DNA from: Gimibacter soli
GTDB lineage: Bacteria > Pseudomonadota > Alphaproteobacteria > Sphingomonadales > Kordiimonadaceae
Direction: 5' to 3'
Assembly: GCF_028463845.1 (NCBI RefSeq)
Contig: NZ_CP116805.1
Coordinates: 2,728,001-2,792,000 of the forward strand
DNA length: 64,000 bases
The notes beneath the pieces are model-generated. The model was not told where the DNA came from. It made no database searches and saw only the letters and a program-made list of their open reading frames with translations. The position numbers and the translations under genes were made by a program. Numbering within the stretch: position 1 is the first letter of the stretch; each line of letters begins with the position of its first letter. Below are positions 37,579 through 48,160 of the stretch, piece by piece.

Positions 37579-37700
37579 CCCCCTATTATGGTGTGTCTTT
37601 CTGACCCGTTCGGGGCTTGCCGGAATTGGGCCGCGGATGTTTCATTTCAGCATCGCCAAACAAGCGAGAAAGGACGTGCCAGGTGTCCTGCGGGGAAGCA

Positions 37701-39176
37701 ATGCTGTCAGATTCAACAACAGGCGGTCGAATCTCCTTCGGTCCATTTTCATTGTGGCCAACCGATCGCACGCTCAAACGTGGCGACGAACCCATCCGGC
37801 TGGGCGAAAGGGCTTTTGACGTGCTGCTTGCGTTGATCGGGCAACCCGGCGTCATCATGTCCAAAGCGATGCTGACATCAAAGGTCTGGCGACGTGAATG
37901 GCTGGACGATTCCAACCTTCGGGTTGCGGTTGCAGCCATCCGGAAAGCCCTCGAAGACAGGGATTGTACCTACATCCTCAATGTACCGGGTCAGGGTTAT
38001 TGTTTTTCAGGGACGGTAAGCCTCACCAGATGGTCTCCGGGACAGACAACAGGCAAGATGACGCAGGCACCGTGGCTGAATGACTGGTCACAGCTGCCCG
38101 TCAAGGTTCTGGGGCGCAGCGCCATTACAAACGCAATATTCGATCTTCTGGAAACTGCCCGGCTCGTGACACTTGTGGGAACCGCAGGGGTCGGTAAATC
38201 CACAGTCGCCCTGACTGTTGCCAAGGCCATTCGCAGCAGTGAAAAAGTCCGGCTCGTTGACCTGTCTGAAATGCAGGATACCAGCGAGGTTGCCGAACGA
38301 TTGGCAAAAGCACTCGGCGCACCGCGGGAAACAAATGACTTCACCGGCTGGCTGCATAACTTTCGCGGCACCGAAAACATCTTTGTCGTTCTCGACAACT
38401 ATGATCACGCCGCCTACGGCGCCGCTCTTTACGCCGAACAGCTGCTACGCAACCAGCCAGGCATCCGAATTCTTGCAACAGGCCGAGAGCCGCTCAAAAC
38501 CCGGACAGAGACTGTCTATCGTCTCAATGGCCTTGCGTGGCTGTCACATTCGGCAACCCCGCCTGCGGTTGAGCTGTTTATGGACAGGGTCAGGGCGATG
38601 TGCCCGGAGGCGCTCTCTCACGGCCAACTTGTCGCCCGTGCCCACGACATATGCCGGCGGCTTGACGGCAATCCTTTGGCCATAGAATTGGCCGCCAACC
38701 GCATCGCATCTCTCGGGATCGATGGGCTCTCCAACCACCTCCACAACCAGTTCGATATTCTGACACAGGGCTACCGGACCGCACCCGCGCGGCACCAGTC
38801 GCTGGAAGCGGCTTACCAATGGGGACATTGTATTCTCTCGCATGAGGAAAGATGCTTTTTCATCCATTTGGCCCATCTTCCGCTGCAATTCACATTGGCA
38901 ATGGCGGCAAGCCTGACCGACCACAACTTGCAGGCGGCATCGCTGTTACTGGCACGGATGATCGACAAATCACTCCTCACAGCCTGCAATAAAGATGGTG
39001 AATGTCATTATTCGCTGCCCGAAACAGTCCGTGCCTTTTGCTGGCGGCAACTGCGTCATGCCGAGCCTTCCACGCACCTCCCAGTGACGGATCGAATGGT
39101 TCTTCGGGAGCAATCATCAATCGCAAAGCCGGCAACATGGCAGGATGTGCCATATGAAATTGTCGCCGCAGAATAG
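37701..39176 (+). CDS. Winged-helix DNA-binding/STAND (NB-ARC-like) ATPase regulator
   Basis: The 491-residue protein starts with an OmpR/CadC-type winged helix (about 11-105; LGERAFDVLLALIGQPG, VIRKALED-like recognition, YILNVPGQGYCF). After a linker comes a STAND-type ATPase: Walker A G160-TAGVGKST, Walker B IFVVLDNYD and LDGNPLAIELAANRI, the GxP element. The usual long C-terminal TPR array is absent; only about 80 residues follow the ATPase winged-helix part. The start at 37701 follows GGGGA; the frame is open up to 37617. It lies between the porin gene and a two-component pair, so it may be a switch for the hydrolase genes. Confidence 0.8.
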   Translation: MLSDSTTGGRISFGPFSLWPTDRTLKRGDEPIRLGERAFDVLLALIGQPGVIMSKAMLTSKVWRREWLDDSNLRVAVAAIRKALEDRDCTYILNVPGQGYCFSGTVSLTRWSPGQTTGKMTQAPWLNDWSQLPVKVLGRSAITNAIFDLLETARLVTLVGTAGVGKSTVALTVAKAIRSSEKVRLVDLSEMQDTSEVAERLAKALGAPRETNDFTGWLHNFRGTENIFVVLDNYDHAAYGAALYAEQLLRNQPGIRILATGREPLKTRTETVYRLNGLAWLSHSATPPAVELFMDRVRAMCPEALSHGQLVARAHDICRRLDGNPLAIELAANRIASLGIDGLSNHLHNQFDILTQGYRTAPARHQSLEAAYQWGHCILSHEERCFFIHLAHLPLQFTLAMAASLTDHNLQAASLLLARMIDKSLLTACNKDGECHYSLPETVRAFCWRQLRHAEPSTHLPVTDRMVLREQSSIAKPATWQDVPYEIVAAE

Positions 39177-39226
39177 CAAGGCAGGTCGTAAACTGGACGA
39201 CCAGCCTTTATGAGTTCTATGTTGGC

Positions 39227-39943
39227 ATGAACCACTTGCAGCGCCTGTGCGCGTCCACATCGAAACCAGAGTTAAGCGGCATGCAAAACCGCGCGTCAGA
39301 CACGCACCCAGCCACCGACCAACCGCCCACCATCACAGTGCTGATCGTGGACGATCACGTTTTACTGCGTGAAGGGGTCCGGGCCGTGATTTCTGCCCAT
39401 GAAGATGTCGAGGTTATCAGCGAGGCCGGATCAGGGGGCGAAGCAATTGTCGCCTATACCGAAGTAAAGCCTGACATAGTGCTGATGGACCTGCAACTGC
39501 CCGACATGACCGGCGTGGAAGCAATCAGTCAGATCAGACTGAAAGACCCGGACGCCAAGATCATCGTCCTGACAACCTATACCGGTGACGGGCGTGCCAT
39601 AAAGGCATTGCGCGCCGGGGCGTCCGGCTATCTGCTGAAAGCAAGCCTGCGCAATGAGCTCTTGAACGCAATCCGTTCGGTCTTTCATGGCGGCAAACAC
39701 CTGGATGCAGCGATCGCCAGTGACATCGCCCTTCATGTGCTCGATGAACCCTTGTCAGACCGGGAAGTCGAAGTCCTTTCTCTGGCGGCATGGGGCAATT
39801 CCAACAAGCAGATCGCCCGCAAACTGGACATCGCCGAGGAAACGGTGAAGGGATACATGAAGATCATCTTCTCGAAGCTTGGCGCCACCGACAGAACGCA
39901 CGCAGTTACCATTGCCGCCAAACGCGGCCTGATCGAACTATAG
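39227..39943 (+). CDS. NarL/LuxR-type response regulator
   Basis: The 238-residue protein has a receiver domain (about 36-150) with phospho-acceptor D88 in IVLMDLQLPD, acidic pair VDDH and the conserved Lys in GYLLKASLR. The C-terminal LuxR helix-turn-helix is LSDREVEVLSLAAWGNSNKQIARKLDI split over residues 170-200. An N-terminal tail of about 35 residues precedes the receiver, so Met at 39281 may be the real start. It is the partner of the sensor kinase that starts 19 bases after its stop. Confidence 0.87.
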   Translation: MNHLQRLCASTSKPELSGMQNRASDTHPATDQPPTITVLIVDDHVLLREGVRAVISAHEDVEVISEAGSGGEAIVAYTEVKPDIVLMDLQLPDMTGVEAISQIRLKDPDAKIIVLTTYTGDGRAIKALRAGASGYLLKASLRNELLNAIRSVFHGGKHLDAAIASDIALHVLDEPLSDREVEVLSLAAWGNSNKQIARKLDIAEETVKGYMKIIFSKLGATDRTHAVTIAAKRGLIEL

Positions 39944-39961
39944 AATCAGGCGGGCAACTGG

Positions 39962-42952
39962 ATGGGAAACGTGCCGAGACAAATCACCGCAATCCTCTTG
40001 CTCCTGACCGGTTGGCTCACCTTCACCAGCGGCAGCTCGGCGCTACCCGCGACAACAGCGATCAACCAGCTACATCATAAAAGCTGGATGATCGCCGACG
40101 GCGCCCCGGCCGATGTATGGGCCCTGGCGCAAGGGCCGGATGGCTATATGTGGCTAGGCACCGGCGCCGGGCTTTTCAGGTTCGATGGCACCGAGTTCGA
40201 GCGGATCGTTCCAGCCAACAATGTCCAGTTCCTGTCTATCGACATCACAGCAGTGTTTGCTGCACCCGACGGCGATATCTGGATCGGCTATTCGGGCGGC
40301 GGGCTCTCACGCCTCCACAACGGAGAACTCACAAACTACGAAGTCGACAATCGCAAGACCCACTGGATGGTTCTTCGTTTTGCGCGCAGCCGTGACGGCA
40401 CAATGTGGGCCGCGACCGAGCGCGGACTGATGCGGTTCGATGGAACCGAGTGGCATATCATTGGCGAAGACTGGCACTTCCCGGCCGAAAGCGCAAATTG
40501 GGTGGAAGCAGCTTCAGACGGGTCGCTTTGGGTCGGTGACGGTGAAACCATCCACGTACTGGAACCAGGCGCTCGGGTGTTTCAACCAACTGGCTTGCGC
40601 ACAGGACGCGCTGCTTTCGCCGAAGGCCGGGGAGGCCGGGTGTGGGTGCTCGATTCCTATCACGGCCTGACCTCGATTTCGCTGGCAACCCGCACGGTTG
40701 AAAGACCCATGGCGGACGCTCCGGCGCCACCGCAATTTTCCCCCAACTATATTGCTGTCGATGAAGATGACACGGTCTGGGGCACAGACCTCACCCGTGG
40801 CGGCCTTTTCAGAATATCTGACCCGGCAAGTGTCGCCGGCGGAGGCGCAGGCCTTTTTCTCAGCGCTGTAGAAAACTTCCAGCTTGAAGACGGACTTACC
40901 TCAAACATTGCTGTTCCAATTCTGGTCGATCAATCCGACCAGCTGTGGGTCGGCACGAACATGGGTATTGACCGCCTGAGCCGGCAGTTCTTTGTCACCG
41001 AGTCCAGCGTTCCACCGACCTCCCGTTATGGCTTCAGGGCTGTTTTTTCGAAAGACCGAGAGTTCATCCTCGATTCCACTTCGATCTACCGGTTGCGGGA
41101 CAATCGCCAGATTGAAGCCATAGCCGATATGCCAGGCCAGCTTTCCTGCGCCATGATCGACAGTAAAAGCAATTTGTGGATCGGTGTCCGCCAAGGCCTC
41201 TGGCAACTTACGGCGGATGACAGAATTGTTGCCGTCCCCTTGCCCCAAGGACTTTCCAATACGCGGGTCAATGCGCTGGCCGAGGAACGGGACGGCAGCC
41301 TGCTCGCCATAATCTACCGTGAAGGCGTTTTCCGCTACTCGAGGGATGACTGGAGCCGTGTCCTGCTCCCGGAAGAGACGCGAGAAGCGGTGCCGGGTGG
41401 CCTGTTCGTCACCCCAGATGGGTCAGTATGGATGAGCCTGCGGGACGGTCGACTCCTGCTCATCGACAGTCATGACCAGCAGTTGTTCGACCGCAGTAGC
41501 GGCCTTGATATCGGAGCTGTTTATGGCATCCATCAGGTCGGCGGGCATCTTCTGGCCGTCGGTGAGTTCGGTGTTGCAAGACTGGAAGGTCGTCAGTTCA
41601 ACACCCTTCCTCCCCAAAAAATTCCACCGGCCAGAGGTATTACCGGGCTGGCCGTATCGCCCGATGGCCAGGTCTGGCTGAGCACCATTTCCGGTGTCGT
41701 GCGCGTGTCTGCAAGCGAACTGATCGCGGCTTTCGAGAAGCCAGATTTCCGCCCTGCATCAGAGCTCTTCACCGTTCACGACGGATTGCCCGGCGTCGCC
41801 CAGCAGTCCTATTCCGACACGGCCTCGATTTCTCAGGACGGCCGCATCTGGTTCACAACAAATCATGGCCTCGCCTGGCATGACCTGAGCTTTGAAATCG
41901 TTGCGGCAGCACCCGTTCCCGTCCGCCTGAAGTCCGTCATCGCAAACGGTGTGCCCTTCGCGCCGACCGAGAGCATGCTTCTTCCTGATGACACCACCCA
42001 GCTTTCCGTCTCGTATCAGTCCCTGAACCTTTCGTCACCAGAGCGTACGCAATTCCGGTACCGGCTTGGTGACGACAACCAGCCATGGGTTGATGTCGAC
42101 ACCGCAAGACTGATCGAATTTTCAAACCTCGGACCGGGCCAGTACTCGGTAAGCATCGAAGCGACGAGCGAAGCCGGCATCTGGCTCGGGCCCACAGAGC
42201 GTTTGACCTTTGTCATTCCGCCAACCTTCTTCCAGTCAAAATGGTTTTTCCTGACGGTGTTTCTAGCCGGACTCGGCCTTGCCTTCTCGGCCTATCTCAT
42301 GCACCTGCGACTGGTTGCTGACCGGATCAAGACCCGTATGGAAGGCCGGCTGGCCGAACGGGAACGCATCGCTCGCGAGCTGCATGATACATTGCTGCAG
42401 GGCTTTCAGGGACTTCTGTTGCGTTTTCAATCCGTTGGCGATCGACTGCCGGAAGGCAGCGAAGGCCGGAGATCACTGGAAGCCGCGTTGGAGCGCGCTG
42501 ATGACGTACTCCAGGATGGTCGTGACAGGGTCAGTTTCCTGCGCGGGGAGGAAGGCCCGGTTGATCTCGCGAATACCCTTTCTGACCTTGCAGCGGATAT
42601 CCTGGGCAACCGGCTTGCGTGGTCGATCAACGTAACCGGAAACTCGTCACTCATCGGCTCACAAATTGCTGACGATATCGCCCAGATCGCCAGCGAGGCG
42701 ATGTGGAACATAATCCGGCATGCTCAGGCCGGGAACGTGCAGATCAGTGTCAACTTCCAGCGATCCAATGTCACTATTTCAATAGCAGACGATGGGATCG
42801 GCATCCCCCCCGAGACAAGAAAAAACTGGCGACGCAAAGGCCATTACGGCCTTGTCGGCATGCGCGAACGAGCGATGAAACTTGGCGCGAAGATCCAGAT
42901 TTTGGACACCAAGCCCAAAGGTACTGAAATCCGGCTTTCGATGCCTTTGTAG
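39962..42952 (+). CDS. Beta-propeller (reg_prop/Y_Y_Y) sensor histidine kinase
   Basis: The 996-residue kinase has a signal-anchor start, then a periplasmic sensor made of two-component propeller repeats (GYMWLGTGAGLFRFDG, GTMWAATERGLMRFDG and similar, about 40-640). A Y_Y_Y domain follows (TQFRYRLGDDNQPWV), then one membrane helix (WFFLTVFLAGLGLAFSAYL) and a HisKA_3 domain with phospho-His H808 in ARELHDTLLQGF. The ATPase domain contains SEAMWNIIRHAQAG, ADDGIGIPPE and GLVGMRERAMKLGA. Such sensors detect ligands, often glycans in Bacteroidetes, in the periplasm. Here it probably controls the exported hydrolases and porin through the adjacent response regulator. Confidence 0.88.
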   Translation: MGNVPRQITAILLLLTGWLTFTSGSSALPATTAINQLHHKSWMIADGAPADVWALAQGPDGYMWLGTGAGLFRFDGTEFERIVPANNVQFLSIDITAVFAAPDGDIWIGYSGGGLSRLHNGELTNYEVDNRKTHWMVLRFARSRDGTMWAATERGLMRFDGTEWHIIGEDWHFPAESANWVEAASDGSLWVGDGETIHVLEPGARVFQPTGLRTGRAAFAEGRGGRVWVLDSYHGLTSISLATRTVERPMADAPAPPQFSPNYIAVDEDDTVWGTDLTRGGLFRISDPASVAGGGAGLFLSAVENFQLEDGLTSNIAVPILVDQSDQLWVGTNMGIDRLSRQFFVTESSVPPTSRYGFRAVFSKDREFILDSTSIYRLRDNRQIEAIADMPGQLSCAMIDSKSNLWIGVRQGLWQLTADDRIVAVPLPQGLSNTRVNALAEERDGSLLAIIYREGVFRYSRDDWSRVLLPEETREAVPGGLFVTPDGSVWMSLRDGRLLLIDSHDQQLFDRSSGLDIGAVYGIHQVGGHLLAVGEFGVARLEGRQFNTLPPQKIPPARGITGLAVSPDGQVWLSTISGVVRVSASELIAAFEKPDFRPASELFTVHDGLPGVAQQSYSDTASISQDGRIWFTTNHGLAWHDLSFEIVAAAPVPVRLKSVIANGVPFAPTESMLLPDDTTQLSVSYQSLNLSSPERTQFRYRLGDDNQPWVDVDTARLIEFSNLGPGQYSVSIEATSEAGIWLGPTERLTFVIPPTFFQSKWFFLTVFLAGLGLAFSAYLMHLRLVADRIKTRMEGRLAERERIARELHDTLLQGFQGLLLRFQSVGDRLPEGSEGRRSLEAALERADDVLQDGRDRVSFLRGEEGPVDLANTLSDLAADILGNRLAWSINVTGNSSLIGSQIADDIAQIASEAMWNIIRHAQAGNVQISVNFQRSNVTISIADDGIGIPPETRKNWRRKGHYGLVGMRERAMKLGAKIQILDTKPKGTEIRLSMPL

Positions 42953-43037
42953 ATTTGACTTGGGCTTGAAGCTGCTGAAGCATGTCCAAGCCGTGACCAC
43001 CATCGCGACAGACAAACCATAGTAACGCAGAATAATT

Positions 43038-43144
43038 CAATAAAATCAATAACTTAAAGTAATTGGTGCTCGCTGCCGGCACCAGACTCTTATTTATATC
43101 AATCAGTTACATGCACTTGGCGCAAATTTGGCGCACGGATTTTT
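43038..43144 (+). repeat. Dispersed direct repeat, copy 3 of 3 (attachment-site-like)
   Basis: This 107-base copy differs from copy 1 at about six positions by eye and has the same orientation. It keeps the core TGGTGCT-CGCTGCC-GGCACCA, the ATCAATAACTTA and ATCAATCAGTTA arms and the tandem TTGGCGCA, TTTGGCGCA boxes. It marks the right border of the accessory region, just before the lig genes. Confidence 0.8.
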
Positions 43145-43270
43145 CCGCAACCTCCCCCTTTTCCGCCCAATGCCGTCTTTAATTCTGCTTGGATTCGGCG
43201 CCAATTATTAGAGGAATTTGTACAAAGAAGGCTCCACAAGACGAGGCAACTTGGGAGGCACTCATGTTTC

Positions 43271-43315
43271 ATCTTTAAAAAATTGGGTGGTGAGGATCAT
43301 CTCCAGGCACCACCC
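43271..43315 (-). terminator. Rho-independent terminator of the ligK-ligU-ligI operon
   Basis: GGGTGGTG (43285-43292) pairs with CACCACCC (43308-43315) around a 15-base loop that can partly pair further. Read on the minus strand, the stem is followed by AATTTTTTAAAG, the expected U-run. It lies 66 bases after the ligI stop. Confidence 0.8.
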
Positions 43316-43380
43316 TTAGAGTCAGGGACAACACAACATTCAAGATTGGAAAAGCCTGATATAATATTGATTTATAAACG

Positions 43381-45297
<1,917 letters not shown>

Positions 45298-45305
<8 letters not shown>

Positions 45306-45972
45306 ATTTCAGCCCCGTCTTCTCGAGCGACTCGCGCATCTTGTACATATCAAGGCCCAGAATGCCGGACGCGAGTTTGGCGCGCTTGTCGCCCTCGTTG
45401 GCTTCCCGTGCCTTGGCCTTGGCTAGCACGTCAGCCGCTGTGGCACGCGGCACCACGCAGACGCCGTCATCGTCAGCGACGATCACGTCACCCGCCTGAA
45501 TGGCGGCACCTGCACAGACAATCGGCACATTGACGGACCCGAGGGTCGCCTTGACCGTCCCCTGAGCCGAAATGGCCTTCGACCAGACGGGAAATCCCAT
45601 TTCGGTCAGGTCGCGCACATCGCGTACGCCGGCATCGATGATAAGGCCACGACAGCCGCGCGCCTGCGCAGAGGTTGCCAAAAGGTCGCCGAAATAGCCG
45701 TCAGTACAAGGACTTGTCGGCGCAAGCACGAGAATGTCGCCCGCCTTCAACTGCTCGATCGCGACATGAACCATCCAGTTATCGCCGGGCGGCGCTGAAA
45801 TGGTGACAGCTGATCCGGCAATGCGCGCGCCCGGATAGATGGGCCGCATATAGGGCAGCATGAGGCCTGTCCGCCCCTGCGCTTCATGCACTGTCGCAAC
45901 ACCGCAGGCCGCGAGCCCATCAATGACTGCGGCGTCCGTCCGCTCGATATTTTGAACCACGATGCCGGACAT
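45298..45972 (-). CDS. ligK: 4-carboxy-4-hydroxy-2-oxoadipate aldolase (RraA family)
   Basis: The 224-residue protein belongs to the RraA/HMG aldolase family. [36 protein letters not shown] and [16 protein letters not shown] are the conserved blocks, with Arg and Asp of the Mg2+-pyruvate site in DAGVRD. LigK cuts 4-carboxy-4-hydroxy-2-oxoadipate to pyruvate and oxaloacetate, and also decarboxylates oxaloacetate. It is the last pathway step. The gene is first in its operon and diverges from the LysR gene across 102 bases. Confidence 0.9.
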
Positions 45973-46074
45973 AACGATCCCTTTCTTTCTGTTTCAGTAA
46001 CAAGGGTCGCCTCGCCCCATGGCCAAGACAAGACGGAATGGTGGACAAGCCATAAATTTTTGCTAAGAAAAGCC
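45973..46074. promoter_or_regulatory. Divergent promoter region between ligK and the LysR gene
   Basis: This 102-base stretch must drive both the ligK-U-I operon and the lysR-ligJABC-pobA direction. It is short enough that one LysR-bound site could control both. An AT-rich part (ATAAATTTTTGCTAAGAAAAG, about 46052-46072) lies just before the LysR start. I cannot point to a convincing T-N11-A palindrome. Confidence 0.4.
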
Positions 46075-47235
46075 ATGAACCTTTGGCATTTCAACATCCG
46101 GCACCTGCGTGCCCTTGTCGCCATATCCCGCCACGGAACGCTGTCGCGGGCGGCCCGCGCGGTCAGTCTTACCCAACCGGCGGTGACACAGGCGATCAAC
46201 AAGCTTGAACGCCAGTTCGGCCTGCCGCTTTTCATCCGACGGCCCGACGGCATGGACGCGACCGAAGCGGCCCTGATCCTGCGTCCTCGTATCGAGAAGG
46301 CCCTTTCCCATATTGGATCGTCGCGGGTGACCACCACCCAGATGCGGGCGCTGGTTCTCGTCGCCGAGGCCGGCAGTTACAGCGAAGCAAGCCGCAGGGC
46401 CGGACTGACCGAGGCCTCGCTCCACCGTGCCCTCGCCGACCTTTCAGTGGCAACAGGCGAGCGACTGGTTGAACGGCGCGGCCGGGGCATCATGCTCACC
46501 GCTAGAGGTTTGGCAACGGCGCGAACCTACCGCCTCGCCAACGTGGAAATCGTCGCCGCTCTTTCAGAACTGGACGCCCTGAAAGGGTATGAAACCGGCA
46601 GGATTGCGATTGGCGCCATGCCACTTAGCCGGGCCAAATTACTGCCCGCAGCCATCGCGCTTTTTCACCAACGCTTCCCCGACGTCGACATAGTGGTCGC
46701 GGAAGGATCACACAACGAGCTGATCGGCCCCTTGCGGGATGGCGACCTGGACTTCATGGTTGGCGCCCTGCGCGCTCCCGGTACGTTCAATGACCTGACA
46801 CAGACCCATCTGTTCGTTGACCGGCCTGTCATTCTGGGGCGCAGCGGTCATCCGCTTGCCCGCGCCACGCCTGACGCCGCAACACTTGCCGAATATCCCT
46901 GGATCGTGGCAGGCCCCGGCGCCCCGCTCCGCGCGCAGTGGGAGGAAATTTTCACCCACGCCGGCATCGCACCGCCCCATGTACCCATTGAGTGCGGATC
47001 GGTGATCACCATCCGCCAGCTACTGATGACCGGCGACTTCCTGACACTGCTGTCGCCCGATCAGGTGGCCGTGGAACTGGAAGCCGGATGGCTTGAAAGG
47101 GTCGCGCCGCCGCCTGTTGCCATCAGCCGCAATATCGGTGTGACGACGCGCCTCGACTGGACCCCGACCCCCAGCCAGCAGGCTTTCATGGAACTGCTGA
47201 TCGAACAGGCTGCAATCCAGAACACTTCACAATAA
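46075..47235 (+). CDS. LysR-type regulator with two tandem helix-turn-helix domains
   Basis: The 386-residue protein is about 80 residues longer than a normal LysR regulator. The reason is a second LysR DNA-binding domain: the first covers about 5-75 (IRHLRALVAISRHGTLSRAA, TQPAVTQAINKLERQFG), the second about 84-150 (TQMRALVLVAEAGSYSEASR, TEASLHRALADL, ERLVERRGRGI). A LysR effector domain follows (GRIAIGAMPLSRAKLLPAAI). It sits between the two divergent lig operons and is the likely counterpart of LigR, which uses PDC-pathway intermediates as signals in SYK-6. The tandem HTH is read from the protein, not a frameshift artefact. Confidence 0.87.
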   Translation: MNLWHFNIRHLRALVAISRHGTLSRAARAVSLTQPAVTQAINKLERQFGLPLFIRRPDGMDATEAALILRPRIEKALSHIGSSRVTTTQMRALVLVAEAGSYSEASRRAGLTEASLHRALADLSVATGERLVERRGRGIMLTARGLATARTYRLANVEIVAALSELDALKGYETGRIAIGAMPLSRAKLLPAAIALFHQRFPDVDIVVAEGSHNELIGPLRDGDLDFMVGALRAPGTFNDLTQTHLFVDRPVILGRSGHPLARATPDAATLAEYPWIVAGPGAPLRAQWEEIFTHAGIAPPHVPIECGSVITIRQLLMTGDFLTLLSPDQVAVELEAGWLERVAPPPVAISRNIGVTTRLDWTPTPSQQAFMELLIEQAAIQNTSQ

Positions 47236-47296
47236 TTTATGACCGGGACAACCTTCCGATTGGAAGCCCCAGCTGGCCGCGGCCTATGGTGTTTCC

Positions 47297-48160
47297 ATGA
47301 AGCAGGATCTTGCCATCATTGGGTTCGGGGAAGCCGGCGAAATTTTCGCCGTTGCAGCCAATTGGCGCACGGACGCGCGGGTTTTTGACATTGCGACAAC
47401 AGAGGCCGCATCTGCGGACGGTATGCAGAACCGCTACAGCACTGCAGGCGTGCATGGCTGCGCGAGCCTTGAAGACGCCATTGCAGGCCGGGCGGTTATC
47501 CTGAGCCTCGTGACGGCGGAATCATCGCTCGCTGTCGCCCGCAAGGCCGCAGGCCACATGGCTGCCGGCAGCCTGTATTTCGACATGAACTCGGTTTCGC
47601 CCGGCACCAAGCGGGAAGCTGCCGCCTTTATCGAGGGGGCGGGGGGTCGCTACGTGGATGTGGCGATCATGGCGCCGATCAACCCCGCCCGTCTTGACGT
47701 CCCGCTTCTTGTGAGCGGCGAATGGGGTGCGGAAGCCGAGGCAATGCTCACGGGCCTTGGTTTCAGATCCGTCCGCCGCGTGGAAGGTGGCGTGGGCCGC
47801 GCCTCCGCCATCAAGATGGTCCGTTCGGTGATGATCAAGGGCATCGAGGCGCTGACTGCCGAATGCATGCTCGCCGCCAGTGCCGCAGGCGTTGTCGACG
47901 ATGTCCTTGCCTCGCTTGGTGCCGAATGGGCCGACAAGACAAATTACAATCTCGACCGCATGCTGGTGCATGGCCTTCGCCGCGCCGCCGAGATGGACGA
48001 AGTGGTGCGCACACTTGACGAACTTGGGGTCGATCCCCTGATCACCCGCGGCACGGTTGTACGCCAACGTGCCCTCGGCAGCATGGGGCACAAAAAGCCA
48101 CCACAGGATCTGGCGGCCAAACTGGCCTTAATCACCGGAAAGAAGGAGGCGGCTGAATGA
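47297..48160 (+). CDS. NAD(P)-binding dehydrogenase (6PGDH/3-HIBDH-like, DUF1932)
   Basis: The 287-residue protein has a Rossmann start LAIIGFGEAGEIF, the 3-hydroxyisobutyrate-dehydrogenase-like block YFDMNSVSPGTKREAAAF, and a C-terminal DUF1932 helical domain with AIKMVRSVMIKGIEAL containing the catalytic-type Lys. Family members oxidise or reduce beta-hydroxyacids. It overlaps ligJ by four bases, so it works in the protocatechuate pathway, but no step of the standard pathway needs it. It may interconvert a 2-keto-acid intermediate or act on a side product. Confidence 0.75.
   Translation: MKQDLAIIGFGEAGEIFAVAANWRTDARVFDIATTEAASADGMQNRYSTAGVHGCASLEDAIAGRAVILSLVTAESSLAVARKAAGHMAAGSLYFDMNSVSPGTKREAAAFIEGAGGRYVDVAIMAPINPARLDVPLLVSGEWGAEAEAMLTGLGFRSVRRVEGGVGRASAIKMVRSVMIKGIEALTAECMLAASAAGVVDDVLASLGAEWADKTNYNLDRMLVHGLRRAAEMDEVVRTLDELGVDPLITRGTVVRQRALGSMGHKKPPQDLAAKLALITGKKEAAE

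Larger units (their letters stand above)
32467..43037 (+). mobile_element. Putative integrase-less module 2: exported hydrolases, porin and sensor
   Basis: The segment between repeat copies 2 and 3 (about 10.6 kb) holds seven plus-strand genes: three exported hydrolases, a porin and three regulators. It has direct repeats at both ends and no recombinase. Its content is unrelated to the flanking aromatic amine and lignin pathways, which run through if the segment is removed. Mobility is inferred. Confidence 0.35.
42953..43380. other. Intergenic region with repeat copy 3 and a terminator
   Basis: The 428-base gap between the sensor kinase and ligI holds repeat copy 3 (43038-43144) and a strong hairpin (43285-43315) that serves the minus-strand lig operon. 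The 140 bases between them are AT-rich and show no gene. Confidence 0.55.

Noticed and set aside
24891-43144. Repeats as a CRISPR array or insertion sequence ends
   Set aside because: Copies are 7-11 kb apart, in direct orientation, with no spacers, no cas genes, no transposase and no terminal inverted repeats of an element.
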